64,000 bases of DNA. Source: Rhodospirillum sp. (lineage in GTDB: Bacteria > Pseudomonadota > Alphaproteobacteria > Rhodospirillales > Rhodospirillaceae). Under the pieces are notes generated by a model. The model did not search any database. It saw only the letters and a list, made by a program, of their open reading frames with translations, and was not told the DNA's origin. Where the stretch lies: the NCBI GenBank assembly GCA_021741145.1, contig JAIOYK010000021.1:1-64000 (forward strand), read 5' to 3'. The position numbers and the translations under genes were made by a program. Positions within the stretch are counted from its first letter, which is position 1, and each line of letters begins with the position of its first letter. Below, piece by piece: positions 1 through 8,758 of this stretch.

Positions 1-83
1 TGGCGGCCATGGCCTCGGCGGACGGTGGGCGCGGCGGACCCGAAGCCGCGGCCGCGGACGGAGCCTGGGTGGGGGCGGGGCTT

Positions 84-117
84 GGGGTTGGGGTTGGGGT
101 TGGGGTTGGGGTTGGGG
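84..117 (+). repeat. GGGGTT tandem repeat
   Basis: Five full copies plus a partial copy of the hexamer ggggtt lie head to tail. The G-tracts are regular enough to form a G-quadruplex on the plus strand. In one frame the array codes for alternating Val-Gly, in another for Leu-Gly. Confidence 0.9.
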
Positions 118-151
118 CGGGGGCTTGAGTTGGAGTTTGGGCCGGAGAAGC

Positions 152-181
152 GGTGCCCCCTCCCCTCTCGGAGGGAGCACC
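152..181 (+). terminator. Possible hairpin terminator
   Basis: The arms ggtgc.ccctcc and ggaggg.gcacc pair with one mismatch. There is no T-run after it. It lies about 25 bases after the stop of the Gly/Val-rich plus frame, so it could end a gene that enters from the left edge. Confidence 0.3.
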
Positions 182-775
182 GGACGCCCGTCGTTCAAGG
201 ACACCATTCGGGTCGGCTTCAATGACGGGAGACACGGGTGCTGGAGCGACCGAGGGCGGCTGGCTCGCGCTCACTTCCGCCCCCCTTGCCGAACCAATCA
301 CCGTCACGGTCAGCCCAAGGGACAGGACGAATCCCATCGAATCCCGACCGCATACCTTCCGGAAAGTCATCGCGTCCTCCCAATCCAATGAAACCACAAC
401 TCCACAAGTTTTTAGCCCCATGCCGCAAGTAGAATACTAACATACAAGAAGATGCGGTTCGATCATTGCCCTTCGCCGCGCCGACCGGCGGTCCCGAACC
501 CCGAAATCCGCGGTAAAAATCAATACCTTCGTATCAGCCCGCCCAGGGAATTGACCCTATGTCAGACATAAGTGACGACCAAGCATAACATGACTCTATA
601 CACATATGGGTCACATTACCTGTCCTTTTGACCAAGAGATTTTTGCGCTGCACAAATAAATCCTTTGAAAATTTGACACTAGACCCTCAATTTTTGCGTG
701 ACTCATCTGAAGTGAATGCGTAAGGTTCGTCCACTTGATGAAAAGGGGGCTGCCGTGGAACGGATCCGTAACGCG

Positions 776-794
776 ACGGCCCAAGTTTAGGGAG
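776..794 (-). repeat. 19-base match to sRNA region at 57418-57436
   Basis: Nineteen bases are identical to part of the small-RNA candidate on the minus strand near 57.4 kb. They cover its CU-rich single-stranded segment and the 5' arm of its terminator stem. On the minus strand here the segment is again followed by a GC-rich fold and a short T-run, but no good promoter is visible upstream. It may be a decayed or diverged second copy. Confidence 0.4.
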
Positions 795-990
795 TTCGCC
801 GCTCTCTTGAGAGTATCAAAGGAAGCGGCACCAAGAGACGCCAATAAGGGCGAAAAATCGTCCACTGGCACCAAAGTTTAAATAATAAGACGATGCCGGA
901 AAGCGGTGCGAAATAACCAATGAAATGGATCAAAAAATAAACAAGGATCCATTCGAGGAACAGGGTTAGTCATCCAAGGGCACAAGGGTA

Positions 991-1015
991 GGGCAAGGTC
1001 CATTGGACCTTGCCC
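991..1015 (-). terminator. Strong palindromic terminator after uvrD
   Basis: Twelve bases pair perfectly around one central base (gggcaaggtcca with tggaccttgccc). It lies about 27 bases beyond the uvrD stop codon. Read on the plus strand it is followed by a T-rich tail, so it may work in both directions. Confidence 0.75.
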
Positions 1016-1041
1016 TTATTCTTTGTTGGGCGGCGCCCCCT

Positions 1042-3339
1042 TTAGGGCGTGTCACGCACGAACCCGGCCATCACCTTCTTGATCCCGGCCTTGTCGAAAT
1101 TAATCTCAAGCCGTCCATCGGACACGTCAACGACGGTTCCATGACCGAATTTGTCGTGAAAAACCCGATCCCCGGGCCGTTGGGACGCATCGGACCGGCG
1201 TTCCTCGACCACCCAGGGAGTACCCCCGTCGTTCGGGGTCCGTTTCCCACCGCTCCGGGGATCGGCCCAAAGGCCCGGGCCACCCCCCCCTGGGCCACCC
1301 ATGCGTCCCCATCCGCCGGGTGCGTTCACATAGCCCTGGGCACCGGATCCGTAGACACCCCCCGCGCTCTCCCTCTCGACCACCCCAGGGGGCAGTTCAT
1401 CGACGAAGCGGCTGGGCAGGCAGGAACGCCATTCATTGAACACCCGCCGACTGGCGACGAAGCTGACGAAAACCCGCTTGCGCGCCCGGGTCAACCCGAC
1501 ATAGGCGAGGCGCCGTTCCTCTTCCAAACCCTCAGCCCCACTCTCGTCCAGGGCACGGCGGTGGGGGAAGGTCTCCTCCTCCCATCCGGGCAGAAAAACC
1601 GTATCGAATTCCAGGCCCTTGGCGGCATGCAGGGTCATCATGGTAACGGCGTCCTCGTTGGCTCGGGCCTCGTTGTCCATGACCAGGGAAACGTGCTCCA
1701 GAAACGCGTGCAGGGTTTCGAATTCCTCAAGGGCCGCGACCAGTTCCTTCAGGTTCTCGACGCGCCCATCGGCCTCCGGTGACTTATCCCGGCGCCACAT
1801 CTCCATGTAACCACTCTCGTCCAGCACCGTGCCACAGAGTTCCCCTGGATCCATGGCATCGGCGAGGGATCGCCAGCGTGAGATATCCTCGATGAAGGTC
1901 CGCAAGGACTTGCGGGCCTGGGGACGCAGGTCGTCGGTTTCGATGGCCCGGCGCGCCGCCTCCATCAGACTGACCCGCTCCAATCGGGACGCCATGTTCA
2001 GCGTCTGGATCGAGGTATTGCCCAAGCCCCGCCGGGGAGTATTGATGATACGCTCGAAGGCCAAACCGTCATCGGGTTGGGCGATCAGCCGCAGATAGGC
2101 CACGGCGTCCCGGATCTCCTGGCGTTCGTAAAACCGGGCCCCGCCGATGATGCGATAGGGAGTTCCGGTCAGGATCAACCGTTCCTCGAACTCACGCGTC
2201 TGAAAGCCCGCCCGGACCAGAATGGCGATACCGTTCAGGGGATCGCCGGCCCGCTGACGGGCCTCGATCTCATCCACCACCGTGCGTGCTTCCTCGTCGC
2301 CATCCCACAGGCCCTTCACGACGATGGGATCCCCCGGCCCTTCGGCGGCGGCGGCGCGCAACTCCTTGCCCAAGCGTCCGGTGTTGTTGCGGATCAGCCC
2401 CGAAGCGGCTTCCAGAATCATCGGCGTGGAGCGGTAGTTGCTTTCCAGACGGATGATCGTGGCGCCGGGAAAATCCTGGTCGAATTTAAGGATGTTCCCC
2501 ACCTCGGCCCCTCGCCAGGAATAGATGGACTGGTCGTCGTCGCCAACGCAGCAAATATTGCCATGGCCCCGGGCAAGCAGGCGCAGCCACAGATACTGAG
2601 CCACATTGGTATCCTGGTATTCGTCCACCAGAATATAATGGAACATGCGGGAGTAATCGGCCAGAACATCGGCGTGATTTTGGAAAATGGTCAGGCAATG
2701 GAGCAGAAGGTCCCCAAAGTCAGCGACATTCAGGATTTGCAGGCGTTCCTGATAGAGCCTGTAGATGTCCAGGGCGCGCCCCCCGGCGAAGGCCCGTCCC
2801 AGGTCGTCCCGGCCCACGGCGTCGGGTATCAGTCCCCGATCCTTCCACCGTTGGATGATGCCCATGGTCGCCTGGGGCGTCCATTTCTTCGCATCCAGTC
2901 CCTCGGCTTCCATGATCTGCTTGAGCAGCCGGTTCTGATCGTCGCTGTCCAAGATCGTAAAGCCGGACTTCAATCCGACCAGTTCCCCGTGGCGACGCAG
3001 GATCCGGACCCCAAGGGCGTGGAAGGTCCCCAACCAAACCTGTTCGGCGGCCGGACCGATCATCTGGCCAGCCCGCTCGCGCATTTCGCGGGCCGCCTTG
3101 TTGGTGAAGGTCACCGCCAGCACGTTCCAGGGGCGCACTGGACGAGTCGCCAGAATCTGGGCGAGGCGGGTGGTCAGAACCCGGGTCTTCCCCGTCCCCG
3201 CCCCGGATAACACCAGGACCGGACCCTCCGTCGTGGTGACGGCGGCCTTCTGCTCCGGGTTCAAGGCGGTCAGCCAGGTGGGTTCCGTCGGAGCGGGTGG
3301 TGGAAGCGGCTCGTCGTCAAGGGAAAAAGGATCGTCCAT
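1042..3339 (-). CDS. uvrD: UvrD/PcrA-type DNA helicase
   Basis: Superfamily 1A 3'-5' DNA helicase for nucleotide-excision and mismatch repair. The 765-residue product has Walker A SGAGTGKT at about residues 45-52, Walker B DEYQDTN, the UvrD signature GDDDQSIYSWRGA, motif IV-VI elements such as LESNYRS and VGLTRARKR, and MTLHAAKGLEFD. The C-terminal 70 or so residues are Gly/Pro-rich and end in a short tail resembling the RNA-polymerase-binding region of PcrA/UvrD proteins (VFHDKFGHGTV). Length fits the family. The start has no clear ribosome binding site. It is transcribed alone, ending at the palindrome at 991-1015. Confidence 0.95.
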   Translation of the reverse strand: MDDPFSLDDEPLPPPAPTEPTWLTALNPEQKAAVTTTEGPVLVLSGAGTGKTRVLTTRLAQILATRPVRPWNVLAVTFTNKAAREMRERAGQMIGPAAEQVWLGTFHALGVRILRRHGELVGLKSGFTILDSDDQNRLLKQIMEAEGLDAKKWTPQATMGIIQRWKDRGLIPDAVGRDDLGRAFAGGRALDIYRLYQERLQILNVADFGDLLLHCLTIFQNHADVLADYSRMFHYILVDEYQDTNVAQYLWLRLLARGHGNICCVGDDDQSIYSWRGAEVGNILKFDQDFPGATIIRLESNYRSTPMILEAASGLIRNNTGRLGKELRAAAAEGPGDPIVVKGLWDGDEEARTVVDEIEARQRAGDPLNGIAILVRAGFQTREFEERLILTGTPYRIIGGARFYERQEIRDAVAYLRLIAQPDDGLAFERIINTPRRGLGNTSIQTLNMASRLERVSLMEAARRAIETDDLRPQARKSLRTFIEDISRWRSLADAMDPGELCGTVLDESGYMEMWRRDKSPEADGRVENLKELVAALEEFETLHAFLEHVSLVMDNEARANEDAVTMMTLHAAKGLEFDTVFLPGWEEETFPHRRALDESGAEGLEEERRLAYVGLTRARKRVFVSFVASRRVFNEWRSCLPSRFVDELPPGVVERESAGGVYGSGAQGYVNAPGGWGRMGGPGGGGPGLWADPRSGGKRTPNDGGTPWVVEERRSDASQRPGDRVFHDKFGHGTVVDVSDGRLEINFDKAGIKKVMAGFVRDTP

Positions 3340-3512
3340 GGTATCCAGGTCTGGTGCGAGGGAAAAAATCTTCCACCAGAATAGGGGTCCAGCTCCTTTG
3401 ATGGAAGAGTCCAGGCCAACGGACTTGCGCGCGATAAACTCTCCAGTATCCTGTGCCTCCCCACCGCCGCGCCGGTCCCATGTCGGGACCCCCCAGGATC
3501 CAGGAGCCGACC

Positions 3513-3863
3513 ATGGCCGCCTCAGGCGACAGACACCAGCACCCAGGACGGGTTCTCCAACGGATGTTCATGGAGCCGAACCGTTTGGGTGTGAACCAGT
3601 TAGCCCGCGCCTTGAAGGTTCCCCCGAACCGAATCAGTGCCATCCTCAACGGTCAGCGGTCGATCACCGCGGACACGGCCCTCCGCTTCGCCCGCTTTTT
3701 CGATACAACGGCGCTCTATTGGATGAATCTCCAGGCCCGATACGACCTGGGCATCTCCGAGCAGGTCCTGCGAGAGGAAATTGAATCGGCCATCACCACC
3801 CTCAAGGACCACAAGGCCAGCCCCCTAGACGATTCCCCCGTCGAGGACGACGCGGAAAGTTGA
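3513..3863 (+). CDS. higA: HigA-family XRE antitoxin without a visible toxin
   Basis: The 116-residue protein matches the HigA addiction-module antitoxin family: HPGRVLQ near the N-terminus, a helix-turn-helix over LGVNQLARALKVPPNRISAI, then NGQRSITADTALRFARFF and the family's YWMNLQARYDL. I chose the ATG at 3513 because aggagc lies 6 bases upstream; the longer frame from 3453 adds a tail not seen in the family. HigB-type toxins normally sit just upstream, but the 173 bases between uvrD and this gene are too short for one, and none follows. It may act as a stand-alone regulator or be the remnant of a lost pair. Confidence 0.85.
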   Translation: MAASGDRHQHPGRVLQRMFMEPNRLGVNQLARALKVPPNRISAILNGQRSITADTALRFARFFDTTALYWMNLQARYDLGISEQVLREEIESAITTLKDHKASPLDDSPVEDDAES

Positions 3864-3915
3864 TCCGCGACCATCTTCCCGCTGGGCCTCCCGCTTGACA
3901 TGCCGCTTGGCGACA

Positions 3916-4803
3916 TCAATCCTCCCGGGCCAGTTCGGCCTTGAGCCAAGCGTGAAACCTAGCGATATCCGGGTCATCTCGCCGTTCGGCGGGATAGACC
4001 AGATGGCAGGCGCCATGAACGCCCTCCAGCCGTACTGGAAAGGGAATCCGCAGGCGGCCGATGGCCACGTGGCGGGTCACCAAGGCCCGGGGGACAAGCG
4101 CGACACCCAGGCCGTCCAGGGCCGCCTCCACGGCCACCGTATCATAATCGACAACCAGTCCCGGATCGGGCGCGGGGTCTTCGACACCCGCGGCCAGACA
4201 CCAATGGGACCACTGGCCCGACCGGTAGGAGACTTCCACCAGCGGAAGCGCCAAGAGCGCCTCGGGTCCAGAGTCGCCTTCCGCGAAAAGATCCGGTCGG
4301 CAGACCGGCACGATCACCTCATCGAAGAGGTGATGAGCGATCAATCCGGGGAAATGGCCGCTGGCCGAATAGCGCAAGGCAACATCCACGTCCGTGGCGC
4401 GAAGATCGACCCAATCAATGGACATGTCCAAGCGGAGCTCGACCTCCGGATAGGTCATTTGAAAGCGCGGGATCCGCGGCATGAGCCAGCCCATGGCATG
4501 GGAGGGCGCCGCGCTGACCGTCAGACGTCGCTGGTCCGCGTGGCGTGTCAAACTGGCCGTGGCCGCCTCGATCAGGCGCAATGCCTCCCGCACGGACGGC
4601 AAATACCCCTCCCCGGCCGCGGTCAGGCGAACCCGGCGGGTGGACCGCTCGAACAGGGCCACCCCCAACACCTCCTCTAATTGGCGGATCTGGTGACTAA
4701 TCGCCGAGGGCGTCACGTTCAATCGATCCGCGGCGCCGCGAAAGGTCCCGATGGTGGCGCAGGCTTCGAATGCGCGCAGGGCTGTCAAGGGCGGCAGGAT
4801 CAT
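3916..4803 (-). CDS. GcvA-like LysR transcriptional regulator
   Basis: The 295-residue protein has the N-terminal LysR helix-turn-helix (LTALRAFEACATIGTFRGAA then VTPSAISHQIRQLEE) and a substrate-binding domain with the GcvA-type pattern around LRLDMSIDWVDLRATDVDVALRYS. It is transcribed away from a small plus-strand gene at 4963. The gap between them holds two TGAGAA..TTTCAC motifs that would suit autoregulation. The effector is unknown. Confidence 0.9.
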   Translation of the reverse strand: MILPPLTALRAFEACATIGTFRGAADRLNVTPSAISHQIRQLEEVLGVALFERSTRRVRLTAAGEGYLPSVREALRLIEAATASLTRHADQRRLTVSAAPSHAMGWLMPRIPRFQMTYPEVELRLDMSIDWVDLRATDVDVALRYSASGHFPGLIAHHLFDEVIVPVCRPDLFAEGDSGPEALLALPLVEVSYRSGQWSHWCLAAGVEDPAPDPGLVVDYDTVAVEAALDGLGVALVPRALVTRHVAIGRLRIPFPVRLEGVHGACHLVYPAERRDDPDIARFHAWLKAELARED

Positions 4804-4815
4804 AAATCCTCCATT

Positions 4816-4945
4816 GTGTGAAATTTCTCATCAATATGCTGAGAAGAGCGCGTTTGCCGTTCGTGGATGAAGTGCCTAGTTTCTGGTTAAAGGGATTCTC
4901 GATCGCTCTCCAGAAGAGACGAAACAAACCTGAGAAGGTTTCACC
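4816..4945. promoter_or_regulatory. Divergent LysR control region with two related motifs
   Basis: The motif TGAGAA(n1-2)TTTCAC occurs on the minus strand at 4817-4830 and on the plus strand at 4931-4944. One copy lies next to the LysR start and one just before the ribosome binding site of the small gene at 4963. That placement is what one expects of operators for a divergently acting LysR protein. Confidence 0.45.
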
Positions 4946-4962
4946 TATAACTGGAGGCTAAC

Positions 4963-5151
4963 ATGGTTTTACCAGCCCCATACAGACCCCACCCGCGGAT
5001 CACGCCCCGGGCGCGGAAAGCCCGGGCCGACGCCGTTCGCACCCTCGCCCGGGGGCTTACCGGTTGGGTCCTTCGGATCCGATTGACAGGTTGGCGATCA
5101 AGGCGCGGTTATGGGCGCGCAGCACATCGGCTTCGCGCAGGATCCCCATAA
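4963..5151 (+). CDS. Possible small DUF1127-like protein
   Basis: A 62-residue frame starts 6 bases after a perfect ggagg and lies opposite a GcvA-like LysR gene, the usual place for DUF1127 genes. The product is very basic and Arg-rich, as DUF1127 proteins are. However, the family's typical C-terminal motif (LLRDIG type) is absent, and the last 95 bases overlap the end of the convergent ClC gene. It could be a real small protein, a truncated one, or only a leader. Family assignment is an inference. Confidence 0.4.
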   Translation: MVLPAPYRPHPRITPRARKARADAVRTLARGLTGWVLRIRLTGWRSRRGYGRAAHRLRAGSP

Positions 5152-6961
5152 CCCGTCGACTGGCCCGGTCCTCGACCAGCACCAGGCAATCCCCCTCGTC
5201 CTCCTCAAGGGCCGCGAGGGCCTGGGACAGGCTATCTCGGGGTGTTACAACCAGGGGAACGGGGCTGGCGATTTCCTTGGCCACCGTCCCATCCTCATCC
5301 TTGGCCGCGGCCCCATCCTCACCCCGGCTTTCGTCCCATCGCCCTTGGAAGGTCTTCACGGTGATCACGCCGGTCAGCCGCCCTTCGCCATCCAGGGTGA
5401 AGACCCGCGACACGGGGGACACCCGCAAGGCCAGGGCCACGGCTTCCCGAGGGGCCTCCTCGAGAACCGAAGGGCAAGGCAGACGCGGCAGGTCACCCAG
5501 CGGGATCCCATCGGACGAACCGCCGCCATCCTTGCCCCGACCAAGACGGATGCCCTTGCGGGCCAACTGCCAATGGAAGAAGGAGTCATGACCGCTCACG
5601 CCCTGGACAAGGCCCGAGGCGATGACCGTGGCGACCACCACTCCGATGGTCAGCTCATAGTCCCCGGTGAACTCGAAAATGATCAGGGTGGTTGAAATGG
5701 GGGCCCCCAGCACCGCCGCGGACATGGCCCCCATGCCGATCAGGGCGTAGGCGGTTTCGCCCGAGGACAGGGCCGGGAAGACGGAGGTCGCGACAATCCC
5801 ATAGGCGGATCCCAGCAATGCCCCCAGGGTCAGGGAGGGGCTGAAGACCCCGCCGCCAAACCCCCAGCCGAGGCAAAGCATGGTGGCGACCATCTTGGCC
5901 AGGATCACGGTGACCAGGAACTGGAAACCATAGGCGGCCTTCAGAGCCTGATCCGTGGTCTCGTAGCCGATTCCCAAAACCTCGGGTAACCATAGGGCGG
6001 TCAGCCCCACCGCGAACCCGGCGACCATGGGCCGGATCGGTTGGGGCAAACGGGAGCGGATGGCCGCGGTTTGGGCCAGGAAGATCCCCCGCATGAAGGC
6101 AAGGGCCAAAAGTCCGGCGACCAGGCCAAGCCCGGCGAAGGCCGGGAACTCCCAGAATGAGGTCAAGGTCATACCTGGCAGGGAAAAGACCGACTCATGG
6201 CCGAACCAGACGCGCGAGACCACCGTTCCGGCCACGCTCGCCAGGACGACGGGCGCGAAGGCGGACAGGGCGTAGTGGCCGATGATTACCTCGTTGGCGA
6301 AGAGAGCGCCCGCGATGGGTGTATTGAAGCTCGCCGCCACCGCGGCCGCCGCGCCGCACCCCAAAAGGGTCCGGGCCATACGCTCTCCCAGGCGCAGGCG
6401 CCGGGCAACCAGGGCGCAGAAAGTCGCCCCCAGGTGCACGGCGGGTCCTTCCCGCCCCACGGAGCCGCCCACGCCGATCGAAAGCGCGCTTCCCAAGGCC
6501 GCGACCAAGCCCTTGCGCCCATCCATGCGCGCCCCGGCAAGGGCCATGTCCTCGATCACATTGGCCACGCCCAGGGGCTCCCGCCCCGGCCGAGACGCTG
6601 GCTCCCGCCCCGGCCGAGACGCTGGCTCCCGCCCCGGCCCATTTCCCGGCATGACATTTCCCGGCATGACATAGCGGTAAAGCAGACCTACCGCCAGCCC
6701 GCCCAGGGTCGGCCCCAGGACCACCACCCAGGAGGACGCCTCCCGGGCCAGACTCGCAAGGTAGTCATGGTCGCCGCCAAAGACCCCCGCCTGAATCAGA
6801 CCGATCAATTCCCGGAAGAGGCAGACACCCAATCCCACCACGGCGCCCAAAAGCACCGCCAGCCCGCCCAAGACGAGTTGGTCCTCCCGTAGCAGGGAGC
6901 GAAACCGAACGAGAAGGGAGGGAGCGGGCCCGGCGGACCCGACCCGCGCGGGATCTGTCAT
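5057..6961 (-). CDS. ClC-family chloride channel/antiporter with CBS domains
   Basis: The 634-residue membrane protein has the ClC anion-pathway motif GSVGREGPAVHLG with the gating Glu, many hydrophobic helices to about residue 460, the GGVFSPSLTLGALLGSAYG motif, and two C-terminal CBS repeats. The first ion-binding motif, usually G-S-G-I-P or G-H-G-V-P, reads GVANVIE here and is preceded by a loop of tandem repeats (codons in 6576-6670) rich in Pro, Gly and Arg. It probably moves chloride across the inner membrane, gated or regulated through the CBS pair. It is transcribed alone. Confidence 0.92.
   Translation of the reverse strand: MTDPARVGSAGPAPSLLVRFRSLLREDQLVLGGLAVLLGAVVGLGVCLFRELIGLIQAGVFGGDHDYLASLAREASSWVVVLGPTLGGLAVGLLYRYVMPGNVMPGNGPGREPASRPGREPASRPGREPLGVANVIEDMALAGARMDGRKGLVAALGSALSIGVGGSVGREGPAVHLGATFCALVARRLRLGERMARTLLGCGAAAAVAASFNTPIAGALFANEVIIGHYALSAFAPVVLASVAGTVVSRVWFGHESVFSLPGMTLTSFWEFPAFAGLGLVAGLLALAFMRGIFLAQTAAIRSRLPQPIRPMVAGFAVGLTALWLPEVLGIGYETTDQALKAAYGFQFLVTVILAKMVATMLCLGWGFGGGVFSPSLTLGALLGSAYGIVATSVFPALSSGETAYALIGMGAMSAAVLGAPISTTLIIFEFTGDYELTIGVVVATVIASGLVQGVSGHDSFFHWQLARKGIRLGRGKDGGGSSDGIPLGDLPRLPCPSVLEEAPREAVALALRVSPVSRVFTLDGEGRLTGVITVKTFQGRWDESRGEDGAAAKDEDGTVAKEIASPVPLVVTPRDSLSQALAALEEDEGDCLVLVEDRASRRVMGILREADVLRAHNRALIANLSIGSEGPNR
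6576..6670 (-). repeat. In-frame tandem repeats inside the ClC gene
   Basis: Two and a half copies of a 24-base unit (6576-6599, 6600-6623, partial from 6624) are followed by two exact copies of a 15-base unit (6641-6655, 6656-6670). Both unit lengths are multiples of three, so copy-number change would alter the loop length without a frameshift. The units code for REPASRPG and MPGNV-type repeats. Confidence 0.9.
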
Positions 6962-7040
6962 GGGGAAAACAGTACCCTAGCGGCCGGACGGCGAAAAGAG
7001 AGCACGAAGGACAGGGCGCCCGCCGGGCTCGCCCCAAGGC

Positions 7041-8093
7041 CTATTGCCCAGCCAAGCGCTTCAACTCGACCTCGACGTGGGAGACGACACGGTTCCGTCC
7101 CTCTCCCTTGGCCATGTATAGGGCTTCATCGGCGCGCTGAATAAAATTGCTAATTCCTTCCCCAGGTTCGAACTGGGACACGCCGATGGACAGGGTCACG
7201 GTCCCCATATCCTGACTGGTCCGTCGGTTGGTCACCCGCTTGGAAGCCACGTGGCGGCGGATGGTCTCGGCGACCGTGATCGCCTCCCGCACCCGGGTCT
7301 CGGGCAGGATGACGGAGAATTCCTCCCCGCCGTAACGGGCGGTGATGTCCTGGCCCCTCACCCCTTCCTGAATGGTCTTAGCCACGAGACGCAACACCTG
7401 ATCACCCATTTGATGACCGAAGGAGTCATTGAATTTCTTGAAAAAATCGATATCGATCATCAACAGGGACAGGGGTGTGCCATCTTCCGTGGCGATGCGT
7501 GTCTGCTCCCGTATTTGGTTATCGAAGACCTTGCGGTTGGCGATGCCCGTCAGGCCATCGGTCAGGGCCTCATGCCGGACCTTGTCCAGATCCTCCCGCA
7601 GCTTGTGCACCTCCTTGGAGGACTGGGACAATTCATCGGCGAGTTGGTCGTTGACCCGCATCATGCGCTTGGTCTCGGCAACCATGGTGCCGACCATCGC
7701 TTCCAGGGCCTTGGGATCGGTGGTGGCCACCTGATCGGAAAAGTCCTCCAGGGTCCGATTGTAGCGCTCCGTCCCCTTGTTCGCCGCGGTGAACAGCTTG
7801 AGCATCTGCTCCAGGGTGGTTTCCAGCTTGACCCCGGCATTCGCCACCCCCTCCGTCTCCTGGGCGGAGGTGAAAAAACGTTCGAAGATCTCACTGTTTA
7901 CGTCCTCGGAAAAGGTGGTCTTGCTCGACATGACCTTTTCCATATGACGGCGCAGATCCGGATAGTGGTCCGAGCTATACCCATACCAGATCGTAAAGTT
8001 CCGAGGATTGGGCGCAATGCCATGGGCGACCATGTGCTCCATGGCCTGTCCGGCGATCACCAAGGCCTGTTCGGTTGTCTCGGGGTATTCCAT
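7041..8093 (-). CDS. GGDEF diguanylate cyclase
   Basis: The 350-residue product has an alpha-helical, coiled-coil-prone N-terminal half without membrane segments, then a GGDEF domain from about residue 185 (LTDGLTGIANRKVFD). The active site reads GGEEF, and RGQD five residues before it is a proper inhibitory I-site, so it should make cyclic di-GMP and be feedback-inhibited. I start it at the ATG at 8093, which has aggtga 8 bases upstream, rather than at the GTG at 8117. No phosphodiesterase gene is near. Confidence 0.92.
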   Translation of the reverse strand: MEYPETTEQALVIAGQAMEHMVAHGIAPNPRNFTIWYGYSSDHYPDLRRHMEKVMSSKTTFSEDVNSEIFERFFTSAQETEGVANAGVKLETTLEQMLKLFTAANKGTERYNRTLEDFSDQVATTDPKALEAMVGTMVAETKRMMRVNDQLADELSQSSKEVHKLREDLDKVRHEALTDGLTGIANRKVFDNQIREQTRIATEDGTPLSLLMIDIDFFKKFNDSFGHQMGDQVLRLVAKTIQEGVRGQDITARYGGEEFSVILPETRVREAITVAETIRRHVASKRVTNRRTSQDMGTVTLSIGVSQFEPGEGISNFIQRADEALYMAKGEGRNRVVSHVEVELKRLAGQ

Positions 8094-8215
8094 AACCGCG
8101 TCACCTCGCCTATCCACTAGGCTCCGTCATATCGCATCACGATGCGTCGGGAAACCTAAAGACATATATCCAATGGCCTTGACCCCAAAAAAATTTAATC
8201 TAATTCACTTAATTC

Positions 8216-8758
8216 TTATTCGCATTGCCCAATAGACCCTTCGGAACATACTGTTTTTCCGTCGATCCATGTCGCTCCTGAAAGGTCCGCGTGGAGCAAG
8301 TCCGCCCCCACCAGTCTCGCGCCGGTCAGATCCGCGCCCCGCAAGGAAGCCTTGTAGAACTTGGCCCCCCGCAGATCCGTGCCCTTGAGGCTGGCCCCCT
8401 TGAGATCGGCACGGGAGAAATCCCCTGAGGTGAACTCCCCCCCATCCAAGGTCGCGTTGGCCATCTTGGCGCTGACGAATTTCGCGCGATACGCCTTGGC
8501 CCCGGACAGACTGACCCCCGTCAGGGTCGCCCGCAGAAAGGATGTGTCGCGCAAGTGGGCACCGGACAGGTCAGCCTCGGAGAATCCTCGTCCATCCATG
8601 TAGCACCGGGTCCAGTCAACACCGGGAGCGGCCACGTCCGTACAGGCCGCCCAGGCGGGTCCTCCGGACAGGATTACCAAACCCGCGAGAAATCCACCCA
8701 ACGCCCATCGCCTCGCGACGCCATTCCGTCCCGAATTCAGCCCCAACCCGCTTATCAC
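8216..8758 (-). CDS. Secreted pentapeptide-repeat protein
   Basis: The 180-residue product begins with a likely signal peptide (ALGGFLAGLVILSGGPAWA then ACTD), so it should be periplasmic. About 120 residues of A(D/N)LxX pentapeptide repeats follow (SEADLSGAHLRDTSFL and so on), which form a right-handed beta-helix. Four Cys residues in the ends may form disulfides. I chose the GTG at 8758: it has aaggaagg upstream and overlaps the TGA of the upstream thioesterase reading frame as GTGA. Function unknown. Confidence 0.8.
   Translation of the reverse strand: MISGLGLNSGRNGVARRWALGGFLAGLVILSGGPAWAACTDVAAPGVDWTRCYMDGRGFSEADLSGAHLRDTSFLRATLTGVSLSGAKAYRAKFVSAKMANATLDGGEFTSGDFSRADLKGASLKGTDLRGAKFYKASLRGADLTGARLVGADLLHADLSGATWIDGKTVCSEGSIGQCE

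Larger units (their letters stand above)
1..1041. other. Stretch without a confident gene
   Basis: No reading frame here looks like a recognisable protein. The first 130 bases are very GC-rich and Gly/Ala-coding in one plus frame (stop at 126-128), which could be the tail of a gene entering from the left. From about 430 to 1000 the DNA is clearly more AT-rich than the rest of the window. It holds a perfect 8-base inverted repeat (924-931 with 946-953), a terminator at 991-1015 and a 19-base match to the small-RNA region near 57.4 kb. Confidence 0.5.

Noticed and set aside
25-225. 66-residue plus frame with Leu-Gly repeats
   Set aside because: The sequence is only the translation of the GGGGTT array and GC-rich flanks.
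611-874. 87-residue minus-strand frame in the left gap
   Set aside because: It needs a TTG start without a ribosome binding site, matches no family, and its middle is the segment shared with the small RNA, which points to an RNA origin.
2077-3210. 377-residue plus-strand open frame
   Set aside because: Antisense shadow of uvrD.
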